Shown in pieces: positions 49,843 to 59,721 of a stretch of DNA of 64,000 nt. Each line of letters begins with the position of its first letter. The first letter of the stretch is position 1. The DNA lies in assembly GCF_029255285.1 (NCBI RefSeq), contig NZ_JAPUVI010000055.1, forward strand, positions 24,382 to 88,381, written 5' to 3'. The DNA comes from Accumulibacter sp. (GTDB lineage Bacteria > Pseudomonadota > Gammaproteobacteria > Burkholderiales > Rhodocyclaceae). The notes under the pieces were generated by a model. It searched no databases. It was not told where the DNA came from and saw only the letters and a program-made list of their open reading frames with translations. A program made the translations under genes and the position numbers.

Positions 49843-51209
49843 GCTTGTATACCGCTATGTGTTCGCGTGTGCTGTTCCCTTTGCACGAGCGCCTCAAGGG
49901 GCACGATTCGGTGGCGCTGCGCCGCCGGCTGGAGCGCAGCCAGTGGTGGTCGGCCGATCAACTGGCGAGCGAGCAGGCCGAGCGTCTGCGGGAGTTTCTG
50001 GTCGATATCGGGACGCGCGTGCCCTACTATCGCGATCTGTTCCGCCGTCTCGACTTCGATCCGCATGCGGTGCGTGGCGCCGAATCGCTGTCGGCCTTGC
50101 CGCTGCTCGGCAAACCGGAAATCCGTTCTCATCTCGAGAGCCTCAAGGCCGAGGGACACGGCCCGCTGACCCGCTACAACACCGGCGGTTCGTCCGGCGA
50201 ACCGCTGATTTTCTACATGGGAAAGGGACGAAAGAGTCACGACGTGGCCGCCAAGTGGCGCGCCACACGTTGGTGGAACGTCGACATCGGTGATCCGGAA
50301 CTGGTCGTCTGGGGCAGCCCGATCGAACTCGGCGCGCAGGACCGTATTCGTCGCCTGCGCGACGGCGTGATGCGCAGCCATCTGCTGCCCGCCTTCGAGA
50401 TGTCGAAGGTGAATCTGGATCGTTTCGTCGACGCCATTCGCACGCTACGTCCGGCGATGCTTTTTGGCTATCCGTCCAGTCTTTCGTTGATTGCCGAGCA
50501 CGCGCGGGAGAGTGGCCAGAAAATGGACGGGCTAGGCATCCGGGTTGCGTTCGTCACCTCGGAAAGACTGTACGACGAGCAGCGGCAAACCATCAACGAG
50601 GTCTTCGGGTGTCCCGTCGCCAACGGCTACGGCGCCCGCGATGCCGGGTTCATCGCTCACCAATGCCCGGCCGGGGGTCTTCACCTGAGCGCCGAGGACA
50701 TCATCGTTGAAACGGTAAGACCGGACGGCACCGCGACCGCGCCGGGAGAGGCCGGCGAAATCGTCGTGACGCACACCGCAACCGCCGATTTCCCCTTTGT
50801 CCGCTACCGCACCGGCGATGTCGGCGTTCTGGGCGACAAAATCTGCGCTTGCGGCCGTGGCCTGCCGGTGTTGCAGGACGTTCAGGGTCGCACCACCGAC
50901 TTTGTCGTTGCCCACGACGGTACGGTCATGCATGGACTGGCGTTGATCTACACGGTGCGGGATTTGCCCGGCGTCGAGCGCTTTCGCATCGAGCAGGTGT
51001 CGATCGACCAGACCATCGTCAAGCTCGTGGTCGGGCCGAACTTCGATCGCGCGGCCGAAGATCGTATCGTCAAGGACTTCAAGGCCCGCTTGGGAGAGAT
51101 GGTCGATATTCGCGTCGAAAAGGTGGTAAACATTGCCAATGAGGCGTCCGGCAAGTTCCGGTATGTCGTGAGTCAGGTCAAGCTCGGCGAGTCGCGGCAT
51201 GGAAGATAG
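49839..51209 (+). CDS. CapK/PaaK-like adenylate-forming enzyme
   Basis: TTG 49839 overlaps the stop of the glycosyltransferase (TTGA) and has GAGGAGAGG upstream, so it is preferred over ATG 49857; 456 aa. Phenylacetate-CoA-ligase-like fold: ATP loop TRYNTGGSSGEPLIFYMG, ANGYGARDAGFIAHQCPAGGLHLSAEDIIVE, and RYRTGDVGVL; zinc-type Cys residues in CACGRGLPVLQDVQGR. CapK-like proteins in polysaccharide loci are thought to activate acyl or amino groups that decorate the polymer. Confidence 0.9.
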   Translation: MSLYTAMCSRVLFPLHERLKGHDSVALRRRLERSQWWSADQLASEQAERLREFLVDIGTRVPYYRDLFRRLDFDPHAVRGAESLSALPLLGKPEIRSHLESLKAEGHGPLTRYNTGGSSGEPLIFYMGKGRKSHDVAAKWRATRWWNVDIGDPELVVWGSPIELGAQDRIRRLRDGVMRSHLLPAFEMSKVNLDRFVDAIRTLRPAMLFGYPSSLSLIAEHARESGQKMDGLGIRVAFVTSERLYDEQRQTINEVFGCPVANGYGARDAGFIAHQCPAGGLHLSAEDIIVETVRPDGTATAPGEAGEIVVTHTATADFPFVRYRTGDVGVLGDKICACGRGLPVLQDVQGRTTDFVVAHDGTVMHGLALIYTVRDLPGVERFRIEQVSIDQTIVKLVVGPNFDRAAEDRIVKDFKARLGEMVDIRVEKVVNIANEASGKFRYVVSQVKLGESRHGR

Positions 51210-51307
51210 GGTTCGCGATCTCTTGACCTGCCTGCTGCCGGGTGCTCTTGTCGGCCGTCGGCCGGCTCTCGCGGCGGGCGCTGGCCGAACACCCCAGGAG
51301 GCGTGAG

Positions 51308-52636
51308 ATGCGCGACATTCTGTACACGATAATCCTCGTTGGCCTGTTGCCGCTGATTTTGCGCAGCGCCCGCTTCGGCACCTACGTGTGGGCGTGGATT
51401 TCGGTCATGAATCCGCACAAGAACACCTATGGTTTCGCGCAATCGATTCCTGCCGCGCAGGTGGTTGCGCTGACCACCCTCGCCGGCTTGTTCTTCTCGC
51501 GCGACCGCCGGCCGTTTCCGGTGAGCGGCATTACGGTGGTTTATTTGCTGCTGCTGCTGTGGATGTCCTTCACCAGCTTGTTTGCGCTCAACACTCCGGG
51601 TGTCGTTCTCGACCGCTGGGTCTTCGTGGCGAAAATCCATGTGATGTTGTTCGTGACGCTGATGCTGATCCGTGGTCGCGAGCAGATCGAGCCGCTGGTC
51701 TGGGTGGTGACGCTGTCGCTGGCCTTGTACGGTGTCAAGGGAGGCGTGTGGACTATCCTCACCGGCGGTGGCGGCCGCGTTTTCGGGCCATCGGCCGGAA
51801 TGGCGGCGGACAACAACGCTTTCGGCCTGGCGTTGGTGATGCTCCTCCCCTTCCTCTACTACCTCTTCCATGTCGCCGAACGACGTATCGTTCGCTATGG
51901 AGTACTGTTTTCCCTGGTCACCGTTCCTTTCGCCATTCTTGGCACGCAGTCGCGCGGTGCCTTGCTGGCCCTGCTTGCCATGGCGACCTTCCTCGGCTTG
52001 AAAGGCAAGCGCCCCCTGCTGACGACCACGCTGCTGGTTTGCGGGGTCGCCGCCGCCATCCTGTTCATGCCCGAATCGTGGAGTGGGCGCATGAAGACGA
52101 TCGAGAACTTCGACGAGGACGTCTCCGCGATGTCGCGCATCTACACCTGGAAGACACTTTGGGCGTTGGCGGTCGACCGGCCGTTGGTCGGCGGAGGCTT
52201 CGTGGTCGATACGCCGCAGGTGTTTGCCGTTTACGCACCGGCCGAAGGTGTCGGTGCCTATCGGGGAGGCTCGTCCGCCATCTACGTTGCGCACAGCATC
52301 TACTTCCAGATGCTCGGCGAGCACGGCTTCCCCGGCCTGACGCTCTACGTCCTTCTCGGCTACCTGACGTGGCGGCGGGCGACGGCTCTGGCCAAGCAAA
52401 CCAGGAATCATCCCGAGTACGGCTCCTGGGTGCCCTTGCTGATGAAGATGGTACAGGTTAGTCTTGCCGGCTTCGCTGTCGGTGGGGCCTTCCTCAGCCT
52501 GGCGCATTTCGATGTGAGTTATTACGTGCTGTCGTATGTCGTGCTGGTCGATGCCACCTTGCGTGAGCGCCAGAAGGCCAGTTCTCCCGCGCTCGCCGGC
52601 TCGGCATCGCCGGCGATTGCCAGCCACCCAACATGA
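51308..52636 (+). CDS. Exosortase A-system O-glycosylation ligase / polymerase-like membrane protein
   Basis: ATG 51308 gives 442 aa with about eleven hydrophobic helices, as in the Wzy/WaaL family (TIGR03097-like). RDILYTIILVGLLPLILRSA opens the protein; the large periplasmic loop (~290-365) contains RIYTWKTLWALAVDRPLVGGGF and YVAHSIYFQMLGEHG, including the conserved Arg and His of O-antigen ligase-type enzymes. Either polymerises repeat units or ligates glycans to exported PEP-CTERM proteins. Confidence 0.88.
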   Translation: MRDILYTIILVGLLPLILRSARFGTYVWAWISVMNPHKNTYGFAQSIPAAQVVALTTLAGLFFSRDRRPFPVSGITVVYLLLLLWMSFTSLFALNTPGVVLDRWVFVAKIHVMLFVTLMLIRGREQIEPLVWVVTLSLALYGVKGGVWTILTGGGGRVFGPSAGMAADNNAFGLALVMLLPFLYYLFHVAERRIVRYGVLFSLVTVPFAILGTQSRGALLALLAMATFLGLKGKRPLLTTTLLVCGVAAAILFMPESWSGRMKTIENFDEDVSAMSRIYTWKTLWALAVDRPLVGGGFVVDTPQVFAVYAPAEGVGAYRGGSSAIYVAHSIYFQMLGEHGFPGLTLYVLLGYLTWRRATALAKQTRNHPEYGSWVPLLMKMVQVSLAGFAVGGAFLSLAHFDVSYYVLSYVVLVDATLRERQKASSPALAGSASPAIASHPT

Positions 52637-52657
52637 TTTCCTTTTCGGTGACCGCAC

Positions 52658-53377
52658 ATGACTAGTCTGTCCGAAAGACTGCTGCACAAGTACTACGCCG
52701 ACAGTCCCCATCCCTATCGCGTTATGGAATCGCGTATCGACAAACTGCTGACGCCCGACAGTGTGCTGCTGGACGCGGGCTGCGGTCGGACCGTTCCGGT
52801 GTTGAGGAAGTACCTCGGGCGGGCACAGCGCCTGATCGGCATCGAACTCGTCGACTTCACCGATGTGCCGCCCGGCATCGATACCTACAACGCGGACCTT
52901 GCCACGATGCCGCTACCGGATGCCAGCGTCGACCTGATCATGTCGCGCAGCGTTTTCGAACATCTGACCGATCCGGAGTCGGTCTATAGGGAGTTTGCGC
53001 GCGTCTTGCGGCCCGGCGGTGCCGCCGTCTTCCTGACGGCCAACATGTGGGACTACGGTACGCTGGCAGCGCGTCTGGTCCCCAACCGCTTCCATGCGTG
53101 GGTCGTCCGGCGGGTCGAGGGCAGGGCGGAGGACGACACTTTCCCGACTGCCTACCGAACCAATACGCGGGCCGACGTCGACCGGCTGGCGGCGGCCAGC
53201 GGGCTGGCCGTCGAGTCTTTCGATTATTTGAGCCAGTATCCGAACTACCTGATGTTCAACGGGGCTCTGTTTTTTCTCGGGACCTGCTACGAGAAACTGA
53301 TCAGCCGATTCGAGATGCTTCGTTTCTTGCGTGGTTGGATATTGGTGACACTGCGCAAGCCCGGTGCCGCGTCTTGA
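52658..53377 (+). CDS. SAM-dependent class I methyltransferase
   Basis: A 239-aa Rossmann methyltransferase: motif I VLLDAGCGRTVPVLRKYL, acidic motif II IGIELVD, motif with LPDASVDLIMSRSVFEHLTDPES, then VLRPGGAAVFLTANMW. The C-terminus has a hydrophobic helix. Likely methylates a sugar or a small intermediate in exopolysaccharide synthesis. 21 bp after the ligase-like gene. Confidence 0.88.
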   Translation: MTSLSERLLHKYYADSPHPYRVMESRIDKLLTPDSVLLDAGCGRTVPVLRKYLGRAQRLIGIELVDFTDVPPGIDTYNADLATMPLPDASVDLIMSRSVFEHLTDPESVYREFARVLRPGGAAVFLTANMWDYGTLAARLVPNRFHAWVVRRVEGRAEDDTFPTAYRTNTRADVDRLAAASGLAVESFDYLSQYPNYLMFNGALFFLGTCYEKLISRFEMLRFLRGWILVTLRKPGAAS

Positions 53378-53391
53378 ACGACGCGTCGCAC

Positions 53392-54408
53392 GTGAGATCT
53401 GCCGTGGACGCCTTGCTGGCCAAAGTCAACCAATTGGCCCACGGCGCCTGCAGCCTGCTCGCCGCGCCGCGGCTTTCCATCCTGATCTATCATCGCGTTC
53501 GTGCGCAGGCCGACGAGCTTTTTCCCTACGAGCCCGACGCACGGCGTTTCGAGCGCGTGATGAGCTTCGTGGCGCGCAGCTTCCGCGTCATGTCGCTGGC
53601 CGAAGCAGCGGCGGGCTTGCAGCGGGGCGATCTGCCGGCGCGCGCGCTGGTCATCACCTTCGACGACGGTTATGCCGACAACGCGGAAGTCGCCCTGCCT
53701 ATCTTGCGGCGCTGCGGGGTCGCGGCGACTTTTTTCGTATCCACGGGCTTTCTCGACGGTGGCCGGATGTGGAACGACTCGGTAATCGAAATCGTGCGCG
53801 CCTGCCGCCAACCAGAAGTCGACCTGGAAGTCTTCGGTCTGGGCCGCCGCTCGCTTGCCGGGCTGGCGGAGCGCCGGGCGCTGATTGGCGCGCTGCTGCC
53901 GCGTATCAAGTACCAGAGCCTGGCTGACCGTGACCAGGCCATTGCCTGCCTGCACGATCGTTGCGGTGCGCCGGATCTGCCGGACGATCTGATGATGACT
54001 TCCGACCAGGTCCGACAGTTGCACCGCGCGGGGATGGAGATCGGTGCCCATACCGTCCGACACCCGATTCTCACGACATTGACGCCGGATGAAGCCGAGC
54101 GCGAGATCGCCGACGGGCGGAAGCGCCTCGAGGAAATCATCGATGCCCCGGTGGAGGTTTTCGCCTACCCCAACGGGAAGCCCGGGCGCGACTATGACCA
54201 GAGCCACGTCGCTCTGCTCGCGCGCCTGGGTTTCAAATGCGCGGTCAGCACGGCGACCGGCGTTTCGCGGGCGGGCGACGATGTGTTCCAGTTGCCGAGA
54301 TTCAGCCCGTGGGGCGAGTCGTTGTCGGTCTGGGGGACGCGTTTGCTGGTCAACCAGAAGAACACGCGGTATGAGGTTCTGGGTGCTCCGTCGGGCGCTG
54401 GGCCGTAG
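53392..54408 (+). CDS. Second polysaccharide deacetylase (NodB-like)
   Basis: A NodB-fold protein of about 338 aa. The start is uncertain: GTG 53392 is used; TTG 53374, overlapping the previous stop as TTGA, is equally possible. Family motifs: ILIYHRV, the catalytic TFDDGYADNAEVALP (the normal TFDDG here, unlike the first deacetylase), GVAATFFVSTGFLDGG, the His-box EIGAHTVRHPIL and AYPNGKPGRDYDQSH. Probably acts on a different residue or step than the one at 38316. Confidence 0.88.
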   Translation: MRSAVDALLAKVNQLAHGACSLLAAPRLSILIYHRVRAQADELFPYEPDARRFERVMSFVARSFRVMSLAEAAAGLQRGDLPARALVITFDDGYADNAEVALPILRRCGVAATFFVSTGFLDGGRMWNDSVIEIVRACRQPEVDLEVFGLGRRSLAGLAERRALIGALLPRIKYQSLADRDQAIACLHDRCGAPDLPDDLMMTSDQVRQLHRAGMEIGAHTVRHPILTTLTPDEAEREIADGRKRLEEIIDAPVEVFAYPNGKPGRDYDQSHVALLARLGFKCAVSTATGVSRAGDDVFQLPRFSPWGESLSVWGTRLLVNQKNTRYEVLGAPSGAGP

Positions 54409-54683
54409 GCTGGGCAAGGAGAAACTCAAGCCGAGGCTCCCGCAGGGTGTGCCGGAAGCGCTCCGTGATCGTTCACCGGGGCCGTTGTTGCGTCACTGGA
54501 AATGAAGAGAGGTCTGGAAATGAATGCGTCCTGGATGGCGGCCGATGATGCCGACGAGCCGGTCTCGCGCACGTCGACCGTTCGCGGTGACAGCCGCGGC
54601 AGGTTTGGGCATCGATCTCGTCACGCGGTGAGCGGCCGCGTGACGTTGTTCGTTGGCTGGCCGGCAGGCAGAAAGGCGATGGC

Positions 54684-55877
54684 GTGAGCAGGATTCTCTA
54701 TCTGGTACACCGTCTGCCCTATCCTCCCAACAAGGGGGACAAGGTTCGTTCGTATCACTTGCTCCGACATCTGGCGGCCAGGCACCAGGTTTTTCTCGGC
54801 ACTTTCATCGACGATCCGCAGGACGAAATTCATCTCGGCGCTTTGCCGCCGTTTTGCGCCGACATGCATGTCGCCCGCCTCTCGCCGCGCGTGGCCAGGT
54901 TGTCGAGTCTACGCGGCTTGCTCGACCACACCGCGTTGACGCTGCCTTACTATCGCAATGCGGGCTTGCAGTCCTGGGTCGATCGTACCTTGCGCGAACA
55001 GCGTATCGATGCGGTGGTGGTTTTTTCTTCCGTCATGGCGCAGTACGTTCAGGGTCGACGCGAGCTGCGCCAACTGGTCGATTTCGTCGACGTCGACTCG
55101 GCCAAGTGGACTCAGTATGCGGCCAATCATCGTTGGCCGATGTCCTGGCTCTATCGTCGCGAAGGCGAGCGTCTGCTCGCCTACGAACGGTCGGTGGCGA
55201 GGCAGGCGGAGCGCTCGTTTTTTGTGACCGACAACGAAAGCGACTTGTTTCGTCGTCTGGCTCCGGAGTGCGCGGAGCGGGTCGAGGCCATGGGCAACGG
55301 TGTAGACGCGGACTATTTCTCGCCGGAGCACGCATTTACGTCCCCCTACGGCGCGGAAGAAGTGCCATTGGTGTTCACCGGCGCCATGGACTACTGGCCG
55401 AACATCGATGCCGTCACCTGGTTTGCGACCGAGATTTTGCCGCGCCTTCGTGTCAACTGGCCGCAGGCACGCTTCTACATCGTCGGGCGTTCGCCGAGTC
55501 CTGCCGTCCAGGCTCTGGCCAGCGAGCAGGTGGTGGTGACCGGGACGGTTCCCGATGTGCGACCCTATTTGCAGCCTCCGGCGGTCGTCGTCGCTCCCCT
55601 GCGACTGGCGCGTGGCATCCAGAACAAGGTCCTCGAGGCGATGGCGATGGGTTTGCCGGTCGTCGCTTCCGCCGAGTGCGCGACAGCGGTCGATGCGCTT
55701 CCGGAACGAGACTTTCTCACGGCGCGCACTGTCGCCGACTATATCCGGCAGGTCGAAACGCTGCTCTCCGAGCGTCCGCGGGCGGACGCGATGGGGGTGG
55801 CCGCAAGACAGCAGATATTGGCGCGTTATAGCTGGGACGCCCATCTGTCGCGCATCGATCACTACCTGGAAGCGTGA
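54684..55877 (+). CDS. XrtA-system glycosyltransferase (TIGR03087-like)
   Basis: GTG 54684 start, 397 aa. The N-terminus MSRILYLVHRLPYPPNKGDKVRSYHLL is characteristic of this exosortase-associated subgroup. Donor side: VFTGAMDYWPNIDAVTWFAT, FYIVGRSPSPAVQALA, VVTGTVPDVRPYLQPPAVVVAPLRLARGIQNKVLEAMAMGLPVVAS. Between the deacetylase and this gene lie 275 bp without a supported gene. A strong hairpin follows the stop. Confidence 0.92.
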   Translation: MSRILYLVHRLPYPPNKGDKVRSYHLLRHLAARHQVFLGTFIDDPQDEIHLGALPPFCADMHVARLSPRVARLSSLRGLLDHTALTLPYYRNAGLQSWVDRTLREQRIDAVVVFSSVMAQYVQGRRELRQLVDFVDVDSAKWTQYAANHRWPMSWLYRREGERLLAYERSVARQAERSFFVTDNESDLFRRLAPECAERVEAMGNGVDADYFSPEHAFTSPYGAEEVPLVFTGAMDYWPNIDAVTWFATEILPRLRVNWPQARFYIVGRSPSPAVQALASEQVVVTGTVPDVRPYLQPPAVVVAPLRLARGIQNKVLEAMAMGLPVVASAECATAVDALPERDFLTARTVADYIRQVETLLSERPRADAMGVAARQQILARYSWDAHLSRIDHYLEA

Positions 55878-55918
55878 TCGGCTGATCATGTGCGGCCTGC
55901 CCATCTCCCACCCAGCAG

Positions 55919-55945
55919 CATCCAGCCGGCTTGGCCGGCTGGATG
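55919..55945. terminator. 12-bp perfect hairpin after the glycosyltransferase gene
   Basis: CATCCAGCCGGC (55919-55930) and GCCGGCTGGATG (55934-55945) pair perfectly around a 3-nt loop, 42 bp after the stop at 55877. No T-run follows, so it may slow or stabilise transcripts rather than terminate them; it could also be an extragenic palindrome. Confidence 0.4.
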
Positions 55946-56021
55946 AGACGGCCACTGGCCACCGGCGATCGAAGGTCCGCTGCGCCCCTCCGCCGACCGG
56001 CAAGGCCGGCGTCGACATCAT

Positions 56022-57488
56022 TTGCTCTGGACCAAGCCATTGACCACCATCCGCCGTTCGCTCGCTTATTCGCTCGGCAGCAGCTACTTTTCTCTTCCTC
56101 TCCAGATCATCAGTACGATGGTCGTCTCACGCCTATTGACTCCGGCGGAAATCGGTGTGTTTGCGGTCGCCGCCGTATTTGCCGCCCTGGCAAGCACCTT
56201 TCGCGATTTCGGCGTCGCCGAATACCTGATTCAGGAAAAGGAACTGACGGCCGAAAAGATCCGTGCCGCACTGACCGTCAATATCGCCGTTTCCTGGTCC
56301 ATGTGCTCGCTGCTCTTCCTGTTTGCCCCGACGGCCGGCGATTTCTACCGGGACCCCGGCGTAACCGAGGTGATGCGCGTTCAGGCATTCAATTTTCTGC
56401 TCATCCCGTTCGGTGCCGTCACCATGGCCTACTTTCGACGTCAGCTCGATTTCCGGCCGGTCTTCATCGCCGGCATGTGGTCCGGTCTGGCTTCGTTTAC
56501 GACGGTCCTGTGCTTGGCCTGGCTGGGTTTCGGTTACATGAGCCTGGCTTGGTCGTCGCTCGCCGGCATCGTCGTCATGGTCGGAGTTTCGATGTGGTTC
56601 CGGCCGGCCGACTTTCCCCGATGGCCCGGCCTGAACGGCGTGGGTAGGGTGGTTCATTTCGGGAAGTTTGCGAGCGGGATCTACATTTTCGGGCAGATCG
56701 GCAAAGGAGCGCCCGAGATGATCATCGGCCGCGCCCAGGATCTGGTCGGCGTCGCCATGTTCAGCCGCGGCTACGGGGTCGTCGAACTGTTCAACAGGAG
56801 TTTCCTGAATGCCGTCGTTCCGGTTTGCCTGCCCTATTTCGCGCACGACAGCCGCGAAACGGGTTCGGTCAACAACGGCTATCTCAAGAGCATCTGCTAT
56901 CTCACGGCGATCGGCTGGCCATTTCTCGCTTTTATCGGTGTCTTCGCTTACGCATTGATCAGAATTCTCTATGGCAATCAGTGGATCGACTCCGTACCGT
57001 TGTCCCAGATTCTCTGCCTGGCCGCCGCCATCGAATTGATACACTATCTGGCCAAGGAGGCTTTGCTTGCCGAAGGCGACGTCAGGCGGAGCAATGCCTT
57101 GCAGATGGGCCTGCAGGGAGGCCGTATCGCCGGCCTGTTTGCCGTCATCCCCTTTGGCCTGACTGGCGCCTGCGTCGGACTTCTCGTCGCCGCCGTGTTT
57201 GGCTGCGCCCTCTGCCAGTGGCATCTGCATTCGGCACTTGGTCTGCGCTGGCGGGACGTGCTCAGGAGCTGCCTGCCGAGCCTCCTGATCACGCTCCTTT
57301 CGGTGGCGCCGGTGGCTGTCTGGGTCGTATTCGAGCCGATATCGGAGGCGAACTACATCCGCTTTGCCCTGGTCGGCGGGCTGATCACCGTGTCGCTGTG
57401 GTTGCTCTCCTTACGCTTGTTTGGCCACGTGCTGTGGGCCGAGTTGGTGGGTCTGTCGAAGAAGCTCAGATCGTCACTGCGGAAATGA
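56022..57488 (+). CDS. Polysaccharide flippase (Wzx/MATE-type)
   Basis: A 488-aa protein with about 12-14 transmembrane helices of the MviN/Wzx superfamily. The N-terminal SLPLQIISTMVVSRLLTPAEIGVFAV and FRDFGVAEYLIQEKELT are typical of the lipopolysaccharide-biosynthesis flippase branch. Moves lipid-linked repeat units across the inner membrane. Start is TTG 56022; TTG 56040 would drop six residues and fits as well. Confidence 0.88.
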   Translation: MLWTKPLTTIRRSLAYSLGSSYFSLPLQIISTMVVSRLLTPAEIGVFAVAAVFAALASTFRDFGVAEYLIQEKELTAEKIRAALTVNIAVSWSMCSLLFLFAPTAGDFYRDPGVTEVMRVQAFNFLLIPFGAVTMAYFRRQLDFRPVFIAGMWSGLASFTTVLCLAWLGFGYMSLAWSSLAGIVVMVGVSMWFRPADFPRWPGLNGVGRVVHFGKFASGIYIFGQIGKGAPEMIIGRAQDLVGVAMFSRGYGVVELFNRSFLNAVVPVCLPYFAHDSRETGSVNNGYLKSICYLTAIGWPFLAFIGVFAYALIRILYGNQWIDSVPLSQILCLAAAIELIHYLAKEALLAEGDVRRSNALQMGLQGGRIAGLFAVIPFGLTGACVGLLVAAVFGCALCQWHLHSALGLRWRDVLRSCLPSLLITLLSVAPVAVWVVFEPISEANYIRFALVGGLITVSLWLLSLRLFGHVLWAELVGLSKKLRSSLRK

Positions 57489-57593
57489 CCGACCATTCGA
57501 ACTCAGGCTGCGGCGATGCGTGAGGCGGTCCGTCTGCCTGCGCCGCAGCACCATGGCTTGCCCCCTGACTTTCCATTTGCCCGAACATTTGCA

Positions 57594-58583
57594 ATGGCCG
57601 ACGTGAACTCCAGCGACAACTCCCACCATCCATTTTCGTGGTCCGTAGCCATATTCACTGCTCGCGAGCAGCCTGAGGAACTGATGACGACGATCGAGGC
57701 CGTCATCGCGGCGTCGGTCGAACCGAGTGTCGTCGACGTCATCGTCAATGGCAACGAAAGCCTTGCCACCGAGGCCGCCGGCCTCCTCGCCCGGCGCTTC
57801 TTCCCGACCGACTCGCCGACGGTCAGGATCTGGTCGACGCCGTTGGGAGGCAAGGCACATGCCTGGAATCAATATGTCCACCTGATCTGGCCAGGCAGCC
57901 GGTTCACCTTCTTTGTCGACGGTTACGCCCGGGTCAAGGACGATGCCTTTCAGTTGCTCGCGGCGGCGCTGCCGGCGGTGCCGGCAGCGCTTGCCGGGAC
58001 GGGAGTCCCGTCGTCGGGAACGGATGTGGTCCGTGCCCGTACGGAGCTGCTGAGCGAAGGTGGGCTGCGAGGTGCCTTCTTTGCGTTGAAGAAGCCGGTG
58101 ATGGACGAGTTGCGGAGCCGGAATATTCGCTTACCCCTGGGGCTCTATGGTTTCGATACGCTGCTCGGCGCCATTCTGGCCTTTGGCCTGGATCCGGCGC
58201 GGCACGCCTGGGACGTAAGAACTCATATTTTCGTGCATCCGGACGTGACGTGGACAATCGAAGAGAAAAAGTGGTGGCGGTATGCGGTGGTAAAGACGCA
58301 GTGGCGACGAAAACTCAACAATGCACTGCGTGCCCTGGTCGTGCAGGCAACCAAGAGGTTCCTGTCTCAGCGCAAGATGCCGCCTGAACAACTGCCGCCG
58401 ACCATAGAGCAGTTCGTACTCGGCTGGATCGAAGAGTGTCCGCAGCAAGCACGACAGACTCTGGCGGGATCGCCCCTCCGGAGGTGGGAAGTCAGGAAAC
58501 TTCGTCGGCCGCGGGACTGGTCTCTCGCCGCGCAGGCTCCGAGGCTGGTCTACGCCACGCGGGAGTCGGCGCCGCAAGCCTAG
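57594..58583 (+). CDS. Glycosyltransferase, family 2-like
   Basis: Start at ATG 57594 (MADVNSSDNSH) gives 329 aa; an earlier in-frame ATG at 57516 adds 26 residues. GT-A features: WSVAIFTAREQPEELMTTIEAVIAAS, VDVIVNGNESLATEAA, and the metal-binding position FTFFVDGYARVKDDA, where DGY stands in for the usual DXD. Last gene of the exosortase A locus here. Fewer signature residues than the GT-B enzymes, so the activity is less sure. Confidence 0.75.
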   Translation: MADVNSSDNSHHPFSWSVAIFTAREQPEELMTTIEAVIAASVEPSVVDVIVNGNESLATEAAGLLARRFFPTDSPTVRIWSTPLGGKAHAWNQYVHLIWPGSRFTFFVDGYARVKDDAFQLLAAALPAVPAALAGTGVPSSGTDVVRARTELLSEGGLRGAFFALKKPVMDELRSRNIRLPLGLYGFDTLLGAILAFGLDPARHAWDVRTHIFVHPDVTWTIEEKKWWRYAVVKTQWRRKLNNALRALVVQATKRFLSQRKMPPEQLPPTIEQFVLGWIEECPQQARQTLAGSPLRRWEVRKLRRPRDWSLAAQAPRLVYATRESAPQA

Positions 58584-58673
58584 TTCTACTTTGGCAGTTG
58601 CTCTTCCAATCCGCTGTGGGGTGGGCATAGTGGCTGGCCTGCCATGGGCGGATTCCATGGTTTGACGCCGCCG

Positions 58674-58821
58674 TCAATGCCTGCCGATGATGGATGACGT
58701 AAGCTCTTCGTCGGTGACGATCCTGGTGGACAAGCGATGGTGCATGATCCCCGCCAAATCACGGCGGGAGAGCGGTTCACCCGTATCGTGATGCAATCCT
58801 CGAGTTAGCCTATTGCCATAG
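58674..58821 (-). pseudogene. Possible C-terminal gene fragment cut by the IS
   Basis: A minus-strand frame, open from the IS edge to a stop at 58674, reads YGNRLTRGLHHDTGEPLSR then RDLAGIMHHRLSTRIVTDEE and ends SSIIGRH. The composition looks like real protein, but no start is visible and the rest is missing, so it may be the 3' end of a gene truncated by the insertion. Family not recognised. Confidence 0.3.
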
Positions 58822-59721
58822 TTACTTGTAAGCGTGAGAGAGGTGCGGTTTCGGCTGCGGTTTTCGAGGTCGGGAGCGATTGGGGACGAACTTCTGGAGG
58901 TTCAACGCGATCTCCTCGAGGATCGGCTTGGGGCGGCGAGCAGTGGCGGTTGCCGCCAGGAGCCAACGGCCGATCTGTCGTTTGATCTTGTCGATTTCCA
59001 AGGTGCGGTCGATCTTGCAGGACGAACCGGGATCAAGGAGGGCATCGGTGGCAACATAGGCGGCCAGCGCATTGAGATTGTCGAAGACCGCTTTGGCGCC
59101 GAAATCCTGGCGCGCCGCATGCCAAGACAAGCCGGAGGTAGGCTCCAGTTGCAGCCGATGCTTGATCCGTTTGAACGCCTCTTCGATCCGCCAGCGACCG
59201 TGGTTCAGCTTGGCGAACGCGGCGGCGGGAAATGCCACCGGATCGAGGAGCGAGGTCATCAGCACATGCCCCGTCCGTTCGGTGTCGTTACTCGCACCAA
59301 GCGAACCGTGGTCGGCGTGGCCGGGCAGTCATAGTCTTGGCATCACGGGCATTGGGCGCGCGCAAGACGACGACCTGCTCGTGTCGACCGGACGGCAGGA
59401 ACTCGCGTACCACCTTGAATCCTCTCGACAGACGCTGATTGACCTCGCCGAACACCAGCGCACTGATCTTGTAACGCGCTTGGTAGAAGGCTTGAGCGGT
59501 GACCTCACGGACCGAGTCGGCGCGATTGCGCAGGTTGGCGAAGAACTGATCGAGTTCCCACTGGACGGCGGCGTGGACGCTGGAGAGCAAAACACTGACG
59601 ATGGTTGGCAGGGTGAGAGTGCGGCGGCGGGTGAAGTGTTTCGGGTCGAGGCGAGCCACTTCAAGGAACTCTCTTCAAAACAGATACTTGGGGAGCTTTC
59701 CAAGTATATTGCCATATTCAA
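58822..59721 (-). pseudogene. IS4-family transposase, internally deleted and frameshifted
   Basis: Pieces of one transposase are spread over several frames. Reading leftwards: MNMAIYLESSPSICFEESSL (from 59721), a shift to VARLDPKHFTRRRTLTLPT and YKISALVFGEVNQRLS, then directly FKVVREFLPSGRHEQVVVL and, after more shifts, VLMTSLLDPVAFPAAAFAKL with RWRIEEAFKRIKHRL, the catalytic Glu region. The middle part that carries the two catalytic Asp residues is missing between VNQRLS and FKVVREF. With at least three frameshifts this copy cannot transpose. Terminal inverted repeats could not be defined. Confidence 0.85.

Noticed and set aside
58750-58768. Hairpin CCCGCC/GGCGGG as a terminator of the exopolysaccharide operon
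   Set aside because: The stem is only 6 bp, no T-run follows, and it lies within the stretch that may be a gene fragment.
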